From Arthonia radiata (Eukaryota > Ascomycota > Arthoniomycetes > Arthoniales > Arthoniaceae), in contig PSQN01000005.1 of assembly GCA_002989075.1 (NCBI GenBank), positions 744,001-808,000 on the forward strand: a stretch of 64,000 bases of DNA, in the 5' to 3' direction. Under the pieces are notes generated by a model that did no database searches, was not told the DNA's origin, and worked only from the letters and a program-made list of their open reading frames with translations. Of the stretch, positions 45,564-55,329 are shown piece after piece (the stretch's first letter is position 1; every line of letters starts with the position of its first letter). Both the position numbers and the translations under genes were made by a program.

Positions 45564-46777
45564 ATGTCCAAACGATCGCGAGATACATGTATCAGTGGAG
45601 GGAAATCAACACCCATTCCCGCTTTCGTCCTCCTCACATCGCGAGGGGTGGTACCACATCTCACCCCAGACCTTGTGGCAAAGCAAGTAGCTTCCACATG
45701 CTTCTATTTCGCTCTCGAGGATTGTGAGTCGCGCCAAAAAGTTCGACAAACGTATGCTTAACAATCGAAGTTGTGGGCAAGGGCGTGGATAGCGCGGCTA
45801 TTCTATCCTTTAGCGATCAGCTAGACTCCCCTCTCAAAGAGTACAGCGGCATACCCAATGACCGCATTGCCATACTTGGACCTCGTCGAGTGTCCCCAGC
45901 GACAAGTCCAGTATTCAACACCGAAGAAGCTATAAGTATTTCCACATCCACAGGCTTCCAGCCTCTCACCTGCGAAAGCTACTACAATGCGATTACGAAG
46001 CTGAGACCTGAGCTATCTATCGGTCTGTGTGATGTTGTACCCACCGCTGAAAGCAGTCGGAAGCGGCGAGAAAAGATGGTAGCCCGCACAGAGCGCTGGG
46101 TTGCAGCAGCACCCGAGGGAGTAATCACGGGGCTTGATGCATCCTCACACAATGCCGCACCGAGTCTCTTCGCTCCTGTGCTTCCGATAGACTTTGAGGA
46201 GCAGCGGCAATATCTTTCTTCGCTAGCGGACGAACAGCAACGTCCATTCTCAGGACTGGCACTCTACGATGCGCATACCGCGGACGTAATCCCCGCGGAG
46301 CTCTCACACTTGTTGAAGCTGTCCTTATTCGCCATGAGCAGTCCGCATGATGTTGTAGACGCAATTGCTTCAGGTCTTGATTTGCTTACCGCGTCTTTTA
46401 TGGATCAAGCTACAGATGCGGGCATTTGCATGTGTTTCTCGTTCGACATAGGACTGGGGGACGAGGCGGACGACAGATTACCTCTAGGCGTCGATATGTG
46501 GGCAACTAACTTTGCAACTGATATGCGGCGACTGGTCGACAAGTGTCAGTGTTACGCATGCCAGAAACATACACGAGCGTACATTCAGCACTTGCTGAGC
46601 GCGAAAGAGATGCTTGCATGGACATTGATTCAATTGCACAATGTGAAAGTGATGGAGGAGTTCTTCAGAGCCATGCGGTTCAGTATAGCTGAAGGAAGTT
46701 TTGACGCAAAGCGCGAAACGTTCCACCGAAAATACGAGCCGAACCTACCCAGCAAGACCGGACAAGGACCACGGTAG
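45564..46777 (+). CDS. Queuine tRNA-ribosyltransferase accessory subunit 2 (QTRT2-like)
   Basis: Two exons, 45564-45723 and 45771-46777, with a 47-base GT-AG intron; 388 residues from the first usable ATG. Exon 1 holds FVLLTSRGVVPHLTPDLVAK and FALEDF, matching the family's N-terminal barrel strand. The zinc site is complete: Cys 312, 314 and 317 in KCQCYACQKHTRAY and His 343 in LIQLHN. In eukaryotes QTRT2 pairs with the catalytic QTRT1 to swap guanine 34 for queuine in tRNAs with GUN anticodons, in the cytosol and on mitochondria. The N-terminus is slightly short against the family and an in-frame stop precedes the ATG, so a further 5' exon is possible. The gene begins 190 bases from the Copia terminal repeat. 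Confidence 0.87.
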
Positions 46778-47322
46778 ACTTCCCAATGCCTGAAGAGATC
46801 TTGCATTGATTGCTGACAGCATGGTAGAGTACGTGGATATCAATTCAAGTCGGAGGGACCCAACGAGCGAAGGAAGAATCCCCCTACTTTCGTGGAGCGT
46901 CGTGGAGCTCGGGAGCCATCGAAAATCGACACGTGATGCACACTTCATATACGATGATCTGTTACCGCTCGCAGCCTCAGGGACGGATACCTGCGATGTT
47001 ACTCCATCGCAGACGAATTCAAGGGAGTAAAGATCAGCAGGCAATGGAGGGAGCTTCGGACTTCCTCTCGGAAAGCGGGCCGAATTGCCGAGCTGAGGAG
47101 TAGCCGAGGTCCCCTCTTCCGAAGCTAGAGTCGAGCACATGCCTGGAGATGAGACGATTGTAGTGAAGACCTCCGCGTCTTCGAATAAAGCCGTTCTTGA
47201 CAACTGGCAATACACGTTCCAGAGCCGACTATCAATTATCATTCTGATCACTGCCATATTGTGACGTGCAGTTGCATGCAAAGTAGTAGAACCATCCCCT
47301 CTACCCGAAGAAAACACACGAG
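46778..47322. other. Intergenic, 545 bases, faint ankyrin-like trace on minus strand
   Basis: No gene is supported. A minus-strand frame without an early ATG (46745-47317) includes GSTTLHATARHNMAVIRMI, which resembles one ankyrin repeat; it overlaps the 3' end of the QTRT2 gene and may be a remnant or chance. Confidence 0.3.
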
Positions 47323-48482
47323 ATGCCTTTCAATACCGCGCTCACGCGCGCTCTCGGCATTAAAAGTACGCTCGAGTCCATGAAAGTCCATCTTTGAAGT
47401 TCTAACCCTCCATAGTCCCCGTAGTGCAAGGTGGCATGCAATGGGTCGGTTATGCTGAACTCGCAAGTGCTGTCAGCAACGCCGGTGGTTTAGGAATTGT
47501 AGGCAGTGCCGCTCTGGCGCTCCGGAATGATACTAATGCGATTTGTACTCATAGATCACTGGCCTCACACAACCATCGCCCCACGCCCTTCGCAGCGAGA
47601 TCCGCAAGTGCAAATCCATGACCCAGAAACCATTCGCTGTGAACCTCACGCTCCTACCTTCGATCAACCCTCCAGACTATCCCGGCTATGCTCGTGCGAT
47701 CATCGATGAAGGCATACGAATCGTTGAAACTGCGGGCAACAGTCCGGGCCCTGTCATCAAGATGTTCAAAGAGGCGGGATGCACTGTTTTGCACAAATGC
47801 ACGACCATCAGACACGCGAAGTCTGCTGTAAAGCTCGGTGTCGACTTCTTGAGCATCGATGGCTTCGAGTGCGCTGGACATGTGGGTGAGACCGATATTA
47901 CAAATTTCATCCTATTAAGCCGAGCTCGTCAAGACATCAAGACTCCGTTCATTGCTAGTGGAGGCTTTGCAGATGGCCAAGGACTTGCTGCGGCTCTGCA
48001 ATTAGGTGCTGAAGGCATCAACATGGGCACACGGTTCATGTGCACGATCGAGGCGCCCATACACAACAATATCAAGCAGTCTATTGTGGACGCTCAAGAA
48101 ACAGACACAGAGTTGGTACTGAGGCGCTGGAAGAACACGAGTCGCCTGTTCAAGAACAAGGTGACCGAGCAAGCCACAAAGATCGAGCGCGAGAGCACAA
48201 CCGGCAAGTTCGAAGAGGTTCAGCCGCTCGTCAGTGGACAGAGGGGTCGTCAAGTGTTTCTGAATGGCGACAAGGACTACGGCGTGAGTATGATCGTCTG
48301 CTTACTTTGGTCGTTGGACTGACACGGTACGCTAGGTGTGGACAGCGGGTCAAGTCGTTGGGTTGATACACGACATCCCAACTTGCGAGATCCTGGTCAA
48401 ACGCATCGAGCAGGAGGCCATTGATTCGCTCCGCAAGACAACTTCTCTCTACGAAGACTCCACTCCTTGTAGCAAGTTATGA
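47323..48482 (+). CDS. Nitronate monooxygenase (2-nitropropane dioxygenase family)
   Basis: Four exons: 47323-47365, 47416-47498, 47555-48283 and 48336-48482, with GT-AG introns of 50, 56 and 52 bases; 333 residues. The FMN-dependent TIM-barrel signatures are present: PVVQGGMQWVG at the start, AVNLTLLPSINPPDY, GVDFLSIDGFECAGHVGE with the catalytic histidine region, then IASGGFADGQGLAAAL and GAEGINMGTRF for phosphate binding. The family oxidises alkyl nitronates such as propionate 3-nitronate with O2, a detoxification role in fungi. Splice sites were chosen because each keeps the conserved sequence (GGLGI|ITGLTQPSP; KDYG|VWTAGQVVG). Confidence 0.92.
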
Positions 48483-48854
48483 TTGACGACTGTGATGAAC
48501 GTATAGATTTGGGAATCTACAGAGAGATGCATAGAAATGGAACAGACCTGGTGGTCATATACAATGTAAGGGTCTTCTTTGTCTTAACTTGTTCTAGCGT
48601 ATGCAAACCAGTTTAGAGCACTGCATCACACCAGCTCCATCGCACCTACCTCAGCAAACGACAAAATCAACGACGCTTCATTGTACTCGCGACTTCCTTG
48701 TTCGGTGAGACTCGACTGCCAAGCCCCAACCCGGCTGCCTACAGACAAACGCTGGAGTACTCGATCACACAAGCTTTGCTATCATATCAAGCTCGCAATC
48801 GCTTAATCACTCCTCTGCAATAGACTAAATCGATTCGAGGACTATTCAGTCAAC
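48483..48854. other. Intergenic, 372 bases, no gene seen
   Basis: It separates the nitronate monooxygenase from the repeat-motif protein on the same strand. No motif was recognised. Confidence 0.4.
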
Positions 48855-49556
48855 ATGCCTCGTGACTACTACGACAACGGCCGTCTCCAGCACGCTGAGG
48901 TGGTTGACATCCTTAACCGATGCCCACCGGGACTGGATCCTTACAAGTTGATGAGACGTTCCTCCAGTGATGACGAAGGCGAATGGGCAATTGCTCGACC
49001 GGAGGCTGCGGAACCAAAGGCGCCAACCGTGCAAGCCAGCGACCGATCTGATCTGGCCACACGACATCTCTCTCGTCGGGCCGAAGCCTACCTCGACCAT
49101 CGAGCGCGTGTACGCAAGGATAACTATGACGACCGCCGCTGGCATCCTAGTGAGGTCGCGGACTTACTCAACAAGGGTCCAAGCGAGTTTGACCCTGAGC
49201 TTGTGGGGGCTTGGGCGGACAGCGACGATGACAAATGGCTCCCTGACTGGCCGAGAATGACTGCTCCTTCATCTCACACCCCCAAGCACGAAAAGCCGCT
49301 AAAGGCGCCTAAGACTGGTCCGAAGGAGAAGTCGTCGACTGCACAACGAATGTTGCGAGACGCTCAAACCTTGCCGAGTCGCCGTGACTTCAGGCCCAAC
49401 GACGACCTCACCCGCTTGCGCGTCAACGAGATAGTGGACCTGTTGAATCGGGATCCTGGCATTGACCCTGACGCCTTTGGCATATGGAGAGACAACGATG
49501 CAGATAGGCCAGTCGCACACTCGACAGAACTAGACCAAGCAGGCGCTCGCAAGTGA
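48855..49556 (+). CDS. Unrecognised protein with three copies of a 40-residue motif
   Basis: A single-exon frame of 233 residues with a good start context (CAACATGCC). I do not recognise the family. Three copies of one motif are clear: residues 4-44, 89-128 and about 178-218. Shared positions are Y/N-D-D/N...R, then E-V/I-x-D-I/L-L-N, P, D-P, G-x-W (lost in copy one), and a terminal acidic run with D and W. Examples are AEVVDILNRCPPGLDPY, SEVADLLNKGPSEFDP and NEIVDLLNRDPGIDP. Linkers are Lys/Pro/Ala-rich. There is no signal peptide or membrane segment. The motif suggests a small helical binding unit, possibly calcium- or partner-binding given the acidic tail, but this is a guess. Confidence 0.68.
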   Translation: MPRDYYDNGRLQHAEVVDILNRCPPGLDPYKLMRRSSSDDEGEWAIARPEAAEPKAPTVQASDRSDLATRHLSRRAEAYLDHRARVRKDNYDDRRWHPSEVADLLNKGPSEFDPELVGAWADSDDDKWLPDWPRMTAPSSHTPKHEKPLKAPKTGPKEKSSTAQRMLRDAQTLPSRRDFRPNDDLTRLRVNEIVDLLNRDPGIDPDAFGIWRDNDADRPVAHSTELDQAGARK

Positions 49557-50256
49557 CGGCCGGCCAGTGTTTGACGAGGTTGCAGCGAGTCAACTGTCAC
49601 TGTTGTTGGGCAACAGCACTTCCTTAAAGAGACCAGATTACGCTAAGTAACAACGGCTGCTTTTTTACACAAGTGAGGGCCTGGCATACTAGAATTGAGC
49701 ACTATGAGTGATGTCATCGTCGCCGTGACAGGACCTGTCCAGGTGATGGGAAAGGAATCAGGCTTTTGCGGCAACACGAAAATCATATTTCGAGCCCTGT
49801 GAAATACCGCTGGCCTCATCTGATTTCCCGACGAGGCTGTTGGGAAGAATGCACAAGGCCTTTTGCCGCCGCTTAGACGACGCCAATCTTATCCAAGACA
49901 AACACTTCTTCCCTCGCTTGTCCCTTCCCATTTTAATTAGTACAAGCCATTCTGAACGCTAACTTCCTCGTCTCGATCAAAACTTGCACGGGATGCAAAG
50001 CGGTGCTTAGCTTCATCGCATCTGTGAGTGTATCCCTAACATACCGTTTGGAGGCGAACCTCGTTTGAGAGGCAGGGCACCCTATTGCATAAGCTACTGT
50101 CGAGCATCACCACAGCAACCACAATCAGTGCGGCATCTTTGTTCCACTTATCATCTGCCAACTAAGGAGTGCTAGGCGCAGAAACAGATTAGGACCGCAT
50201 AAATACGTTTGGCATAGGTCACTTTTACACTATCGCATTGAACAAGTCTCACTCTT
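49557..50256. other. Intergenic, 700 bases, no gene seen
   Basis: Nothing recognisable beyond short chance frames. Pyrimidine-rich tracts near 49890-49935 may mark a promoter. Confidence 0.4.
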
Positions 50257-51135
50257 ATGGCGTTCAATCAGAGATGTCTTGCCACAATTCAGCTACTAGC
50301 AGCACCTGTTCATGCGCCACATGTCAGGTCTCTCGAACCACTCGAGCGACGTGACGGCGTGGTCAGCCAGCACACCCAATATCTGACCCCTTCACCGCTT
50401 CATTTCCTTAAGCACATCTGGTCTCCCGCCGCGAGCCGAGCGTTACACTCTACAGTTTGGGACGTCGAACTGGACCGGGCACGGACGCTGCGCCTGATTG
50501 ACTCTGCCATCGGTCCGGATCCTGACCAGCGTCACGAGCCTGCCCCTGAACTTCGCGCAGGTTATGACCAACGGTCTTGCGAGGAAATCTCGGACTCGTT
50601 CCCATTTTGCAGCGAGCTTGGCCGCGATTATGATCGCCACGACAATGCTATAGAGGCGAGGGTCGGAGTTGGAGGAATATTGGAGGCGGCTTCTATTTAC
50701 GCATTGGACTTCGAGAATCGGAATGGCGAGGGACAGCCTTCCGCCTCTTCTGCTCATCTAGGGCACTCTGGGGCTCTCATTGTTGCGCAAGCTGAAGAGT
50801 CACAGTCGATAATAGATGCTGCTGCTCGTCAAGCGAAGATCGACGAACAGCGCGCGCAGGGACCACGTAAGAAGTATGTGAGGAAGCGCAAGGCTTCGCA
50901 GCCAGAGAAGACGAAAGCTGCTGCGGTCCGCAACCCTACTAAGAAAAAGTCCGCGGTTGCCTTTGCCAAAGACAAAGCAGCACCAAGTCCCATCAACAGA
51001 GCTTGCAACAGCGGACAAGCATTGGAGCAACCATTGCCGTCGGGGTATGTCAAGCTTGATGCCATCACGAAGCACCCAGATCCAAACGAAACAGTTGCCC
51101 GTCAACAGATGCCAGCGACCGCGATCAGCCAATAG
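50257..51135 (+). CDS. Unrecognised protein with a basic C-terminal region
   Basis: A single frame of 292 residues. I recognise no domain. The first half is mixed; residues about 186-245 are strongly basic (RKKYVRKRKASQPEKTK, NPTKKKSAVAF), suggesting nuclear localisation or nucleic-acid binding. The stop TAG at 51133-51135 is followed in the same frame by ten sense codons and then the next ATG frame (51166-51402), so the two may be one gene with an unseen intron, a readthrough pair, or a broken gene. A GTATGT at 51046 looks like a donor, but no acceptor I tried restored a clean frame. Confidence 0.5.
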   Translation: MAFNQRCLATIQLLAAPVHAPHVRSLEPLERRDGVVSQHTQYLTPSPLHFLKHIWSPAASRALHSTVWDVELDRARTLRLIDSAIGPDPDQRHEPAPELRAGYDQRSCEEISDSFPFCSELGRDYDRHDNAIEARVGVGGILEAASIYALDFENRNGEGQPSASSAHLGHSGALIVAQAEESQSIIDAAARQAKIDEQRAQGPRKKYVRKRKASQPEKTKAAAVRNPTKKKSAVAFAKDKAAPSPINRACNSGQALEQPLPSGYVKLDAITKHPDPNETVARQQMPATAISQ

Positions 51136-51165
51136 GGCTGGCTTTTCCTGAAGGACCAATCAAGC

Positions 51166-51402
51166 ATGGCGCTTCGCATTGTCATTGCCATGATGCGATC
51201 ACAGAAGTCCAATGTGGTGTTGTTACATATGGAGGAGCACGCTCCAAGCGCTTTGGGCAATGACACACTCAGCCAGTTCTACCAAACCATGGACGCTTGG
51301 ACGGAGGAAGATAAATGGATGAAGGGACGCAAGTGTTATGAGGACGTCGCCCTGGACAGGCCTGTGTACATTCACCCTTGGTATTTTCGAGGCAAGAATT
51401 AA
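51166..51402 (+). CDS. Small unrecognised reading frame in phase with the gene before it
   Basis: 78 residues, same frame as 50257-51135, and its TAA stop shares its last base with the ATG of the next frame (51402). The sequence (ALGNDTLSQFYQTMDAWTEEDKW, CYEDVALDRPVYIHPWYF) looks structured and rich in aromatic residues rather than random, so it is likely part of a real gene. It may be an exon of the gene upstream. Confidence 0.35.
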   Translation: MALRIVIAMMRSQKSNVVLLHMEEHAPSALGNDTLSQFYQTMDAWTEEDKWMKGRKCYEDVALDRPVYIHPWYFRGKN

Positions 51403-52349
51403 TGGAGCAACGTCGGAAGCCGAGTGCATCGCCCTCCGAGGCGCAGGCACGCGCGGGTGGCGAGCGAGATCAGTCTGATGATAATGAAAATAGCATGGAC
51501 TCGCCTGTCCTTGTCGAGCATGCAGATGCCAGTGTTGATATCTTCGAAACGCACGACACTCTTCTCGACGTCCGAGCTTCTGTGTATCACTCGCGTGGTA
51601 ATTCCCCTTCTCGCCATTCGCATCCTAACACAGCGTCAAGCGCACTCGCCGGCTACAGGCCGAACATTGACGATGATACGGACTATCGTCCCGCATCTAA
51701 CCTCCTTGATCACCTCTCCTCAGCCCACAGCAGCAATAGCTACCTCTCTGACGCCACCGATACTGATCAGCAAACGATAAGGGATGGCCACATGCAAACG
51801 CTATCTCGCCACCGTCATCCGAGTGACGTTGACGATTGGGCCCTCATCGCATCGCATGTTAGCGACAGCCATTCTGATAGTGTCACTTCTTCTGCATCTT
51901 ACCCAGAAACTTCAGTGATCAACAGCCCTACGAGCTCAAGCCACACCGTCGCAGACGCTGCCCTTCTTGACGACCCCCCAGTCAACTCCCGTATCTCCTC
52001 GTCTTCTTCTTCACAGCAAAACAGTACAGAACCCACACTCACCCAAGAAGACGCTATGCCCTCGCCTGCCGAGCACACGCAAGACAGCATGCCTGAAGCG
52101 CAAATTCCAGAGGACTCGTCCAAAGAAACCGCCACCATGAGCACCAACCAGCCTCACAGCCCGGCCACGCGTCCCCAGAAGGACAGAGAACCAACACAAA
52201 CAGAAGCACGTGAGAGAGCCAAGTCCAAAGAAGGAATCTGCGCAGGTCTGACGTGGGGCGATCGCCAGAAGATGGAGGACGCGGAGGTCAAGAAGAAAGA
52301 GAAGAAAAAAAGTGTGAGACGCAGGGCGGGAAAGAGGGTTGGAAAGTGA
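51402..52349 (+). CDS. Unrecognised Ser/Asp-rich protein with a basic tail
   Basis: 315 residues from ATG 51402 (an in-frame TTG further upstream is ignored). The protein is hydrophilic, rich in Ser, Thr, Asp and His, hence probably disordered. The end is compact and may be the functional part: GICAGLTWGDRQKMEDAEVK followed by a Lys/Arg-rich tail (KKKEKKKSVRRRAGKRVGK). No domain is recognised. The one-base overlap with the preceding stop codon is unusual for a fungal gene and suggests that the frames from 50257 to 52349 may belong to one gene model with introns I could not place. Confidence 0.5.
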   Translation: MEQRRKPSASPSEAQARAGGERDQSDDNENSMDSPVLVEHADASVDIFETHDTLLDVRASVYHSRGNSPSRHSHPNTASSALAGYRPNIDDDTDYRPASNLLDHLSSAHSSNSYLSDATDTDQQTIRDGHMQTLSRHRHPSDVDDWALIASHVSDSHSDSVTSSASYPETSVINSPTSSSHTVADAALLDDPPVNSRISSSSSSQQNSTEPTLTQEDAMPSPAEHTQDSMPEAQIPEDSSKETATMSTNQPHSPATRPQKDREPTQTEARERAKSKEGICAGLTWGDRQKMEDAEVKKKEKKKSVRRRAGKRVGK

Positions 52350-52785
52350 TTTGCGCCGCAGAATGGGTCATCATCCATGAGATCCACGGCTTGGCTCTGC
52401 TGAAATTAGGATGAGCTCGACACTGCTTGAGATAGCCTGCAATCCCGCTTTGCTGACTTCATGTGTTGTCCTCGCTACCATGTGAGATGTGCGTCATGTC
52501 GTGGAGGTCCCGATCAGCCGATGGTGACAGCGGGTCCGATCCGGAAGACAGAAGAAAGTAGGCATATGATACGCCCTCAGGCTTGCTCGCTTGCGCAAGC
52601 GAAGGCGGGAGGAAAGGCTAGGAGTCATGACGCAAAAGCCCTACGGCGATGTGATACTCTTGATGTGCTTATCCGATGCGGTGTTGGGAATGCTCTGGTA
52701 AGCGATGGTAAGCAGGTACCCTTTGCTTACGACGGTGAATGGTGGGTGTGGTACTCCCGCGGCCCGTGGGAACCACGGACTGGCC
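52350..52785. other. Intergenic flank of the second repeat island
   Basis: A 131-codon frame at 52461-52856 crosses into the terminal inverted repeat of the DNA element and has no motif, so it is not taken as a gene. Confidence 0.4.
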
Positions 52786-52794
52786 CCCTGTCTC
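52786..52794. repeat. Target-site duplication, left copy
   Basis: CCCTGTCTC directly before the left inverted repeat, identical to 59182-59190. Confidence 0.8.
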
Positions 52795-52893
52795 TAGTCT
52801 CAGCCCGCTCAGACCCTTGGGCGCCCGTGCGTGTTTACCACGCTATTCCACTTTAGGAAGTAGACGCCTGAAGGGTCTGAGGCCCGATAGCAG
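52795..52893. repeat. Left terminal inverted repeat
   Basis: 99 bases. The outer 22 bases match the right end at 18 positions, all four differences being transitions; the inner 17 bases (CTGAGGCCCGATAGCAG) match perfectly. The middle is weakly conserved and holds about 10 bases absent from the right copy. Confidence 0.8.
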
Positions 52894-52969
52894 CTTTTTT
52901 AGTCTCATCAACCAAACATTATTCTAATCGTTGAAATTTGATCAAAAAAGCGTGTCAACTAAGTTAACA

Positions 52970-55200
52970 ATGCCTCGCGTTTCTAAGCGTACAAAAATTC
53001 CGACCAAAAAGGCTCAAGAACTGCCTTAGTCGCGTACAGCAACGCGCATGCACGCTAAGGACGCTAATGCAGCGTCTACTACTAATACTATTTAACTAAC
53101 CCGCCCGTCTTCTACCTTCGCACAGTCAATTAAACAGCTGTTTAGTATTTAATAGGTAAGAGTTAAGTAGCTTAAAGCTCTAGAGACATTAAAAGCCTAG
53201 TAAGACGTTATATTAGTTACAAAATGTAGGTTTAGAAAGATACTTATCTTTTAAGTATTTAGCCTACTTTATATACTAAACTTAAGTATTATACTAATTA
53301 TTAGCCTCTTGAAGGCGATTAAGGATAATTAGTATAAGGCGATATAGCAGCTTTAAGGGATACGGCCGTTTATATTAAATAGTTTAACTAACAGTAAAAA
53401 GAGCCGTTAACAGATTATAAATAGAGAGTATATATACGTATAGCTTAGTTCTAAAATTATATTAAGTAATATCTTCTTTTAAGACGTAATTAAGCAGCCT
53501 TCTTTCTATAAAGCTATCTACCTTCTTACTATTAACAAACTATATGTTTGTAGTAAATAGGGAGAGTCCTTTTATTCTAAGTTTCTTAAACTTAGTACGC
53601 TTTAATGTTTATTGCTAAACTACATTATTCTCTTTATAACTACGGCTATACTCCTAATTTTAATATTTTATAAGTTAAAGTCTAAGCTTATATTTAAGAA
53701 TAGTATATATACTATTTAAACGTTAATTAATTTAAGTAATATTAATCTATCCTTTAAAAGAGAGTCTAATATAAGTCTTTTAACTATCTAGCGGCGCGTT
53801 ATTTAACTACTATACAATATAGCTTAATAACGAGCTTATAAGCGGCTACTAAAGATAATTATTTATATATAGAAGGTATTAGAAGTTATTGTTCTTATTA
53901 CTTAAATTTGAGCGTAGTTAATATAGCTTAGATTACTAGTTTAGTCAATAAGTAGTATCGTTTAGCTATATTACGGCTAACTATAGGACGATACGTAGGA
54001 GGCTATTTTAACTGTATTTAACAGCAATTAATACTTAGTAATCTATACAACAGTTATATTTAGCTTTAGCGTTAACCTTCGCAACGTTAACTATATTTTC
54101 TAAGTTAAACGAGACAGCCTAGTCAATATTTAGTAGAAGCTCGGTTAAATAGGCCGTAACGGGCGTATAGACTACTTCTATATAGTTGCTGAGGCTAAGT
54201 TAGTTAGACCGCGGCTTAAAGACCTTAATAAATAGCAGCGGTAGAAGTTAATAAAACTCTGTAAGCAGCAACACGGCTAGTTAAGTCTAGCTATTAAGGT
54301 CTTTTAAGATACTCTAAGCGATACTAATAGCGAGTAATTAAGCTAAGATAACGAGTAGGTTAATTTAACTAATTAATAACAGCCCTTAAAGTTAGTAAAG
54401 AACGATTTTATATTTCGACAGCGGCTTTTTAAGGCTAATCCTTAGAAATACTGGGTCTAGAATAGCCTCTACGTACGTATAAGCATACTAGGCTACTTTA
54501 ACGAAAGGCTTTATTAAGAGTAGTGTAATTTAATGTATTTTTATTATAATTCTTAGCTACTTAAGCTTCTAAAAGTATACGATATATAGTACCGTAATAT
54601 ACCCGCTAACATACAAGCTTAATTTATTAAATAGCTTAAGGTTTGGCGGCAGACAGTTCTTACCCGGCTACAGAGGTCTATATTTAACCTCGTTAAAGGT
54701 CTATATAACGAGCTAATACTTCCTAAAAAGTAGATAAATAGCCTAGTATTATTAATCTATACTATTGCTAAAGGTTAGTTTAACGGCTAAGCGTAGGCGG
54801 TTAAGTACGGTACTAAAGTCTCTACTATTGTAAAATATATTCTTGCTTAGAAATTATATTAACTACTATTAACGTCTACTATTTAACCTACTTAGGTATC
54901 TTAACCCCTATTAACCCTAGTATAGCCTATCTTACGCGAGCTATAATCTTTATTGCTAAATATATAAGCAAACAACAAGGTCTAGACTAAGTAGAGAACG
55001 CTAGTACGCTCTATATTTAAGGAATTAAGTAGCGAACGCTTATTAAAACAATAAAGACGCTGCTAGTTGATACTAGCTATAAACATTATTAGAGCTTTAA
55101 CCCTATATAGCTGTCTTATAGGTACTATAGCTTAATTAAGTAGACGCTAATAAGGCAGTATATAGTATATCTGCTTAGCTATATAGCTACTTATACTTAA
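52970..55200 (+). pseudogene. Decayed RecQ-type DNA helicase gene of the DNA element
   Basis: One frame starting MPRVSKRTKIPTKKAQELP can be followed from 52970 for about 740 codons; its end is uncertain. It is closed by many stops, almost all TAG or TAA where CAG, CAA or TGG would be expected, as RIP makes. Recognisable helicase blocks are a P-loop position near 53207-53260 (DVILVTK, then a degraded GFGKS-like site), a RecQ-specific block near 53526-53570 that corresponds to DEAH plus CxSxWG (KLYVCSK then GESF), then LYYG as in the RecQ YHGxL turn, and motif VI near 54130-54170 (KLG, IGRNGRID). The order and spacing fit superfamily 2 RecQ. RecQ helicases unwind DNA 3' to 5'; fungal telomere-linked helicases are relatives often carried by mobile or subtelomeric DNA. 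Confidence 0.65.
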
Positions 55201-55329
55201 ACGTTTTCTATCCTTACTTGTCTTTCTTTTAATATCCTTCTTTACTATCTTAATCTTTCTTTAACCTTTAAACTCCTCTTTTAATCTTTATAAACCTTCT
55301 TTAATATTAATATTAATGTTAATATAGCC

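Noticed and set aside
52461-52856. A 131-codon frame at the left edge of the DNA element
   Set aside because: It spans the target duplication and most of the inverted repeat and has no motif.
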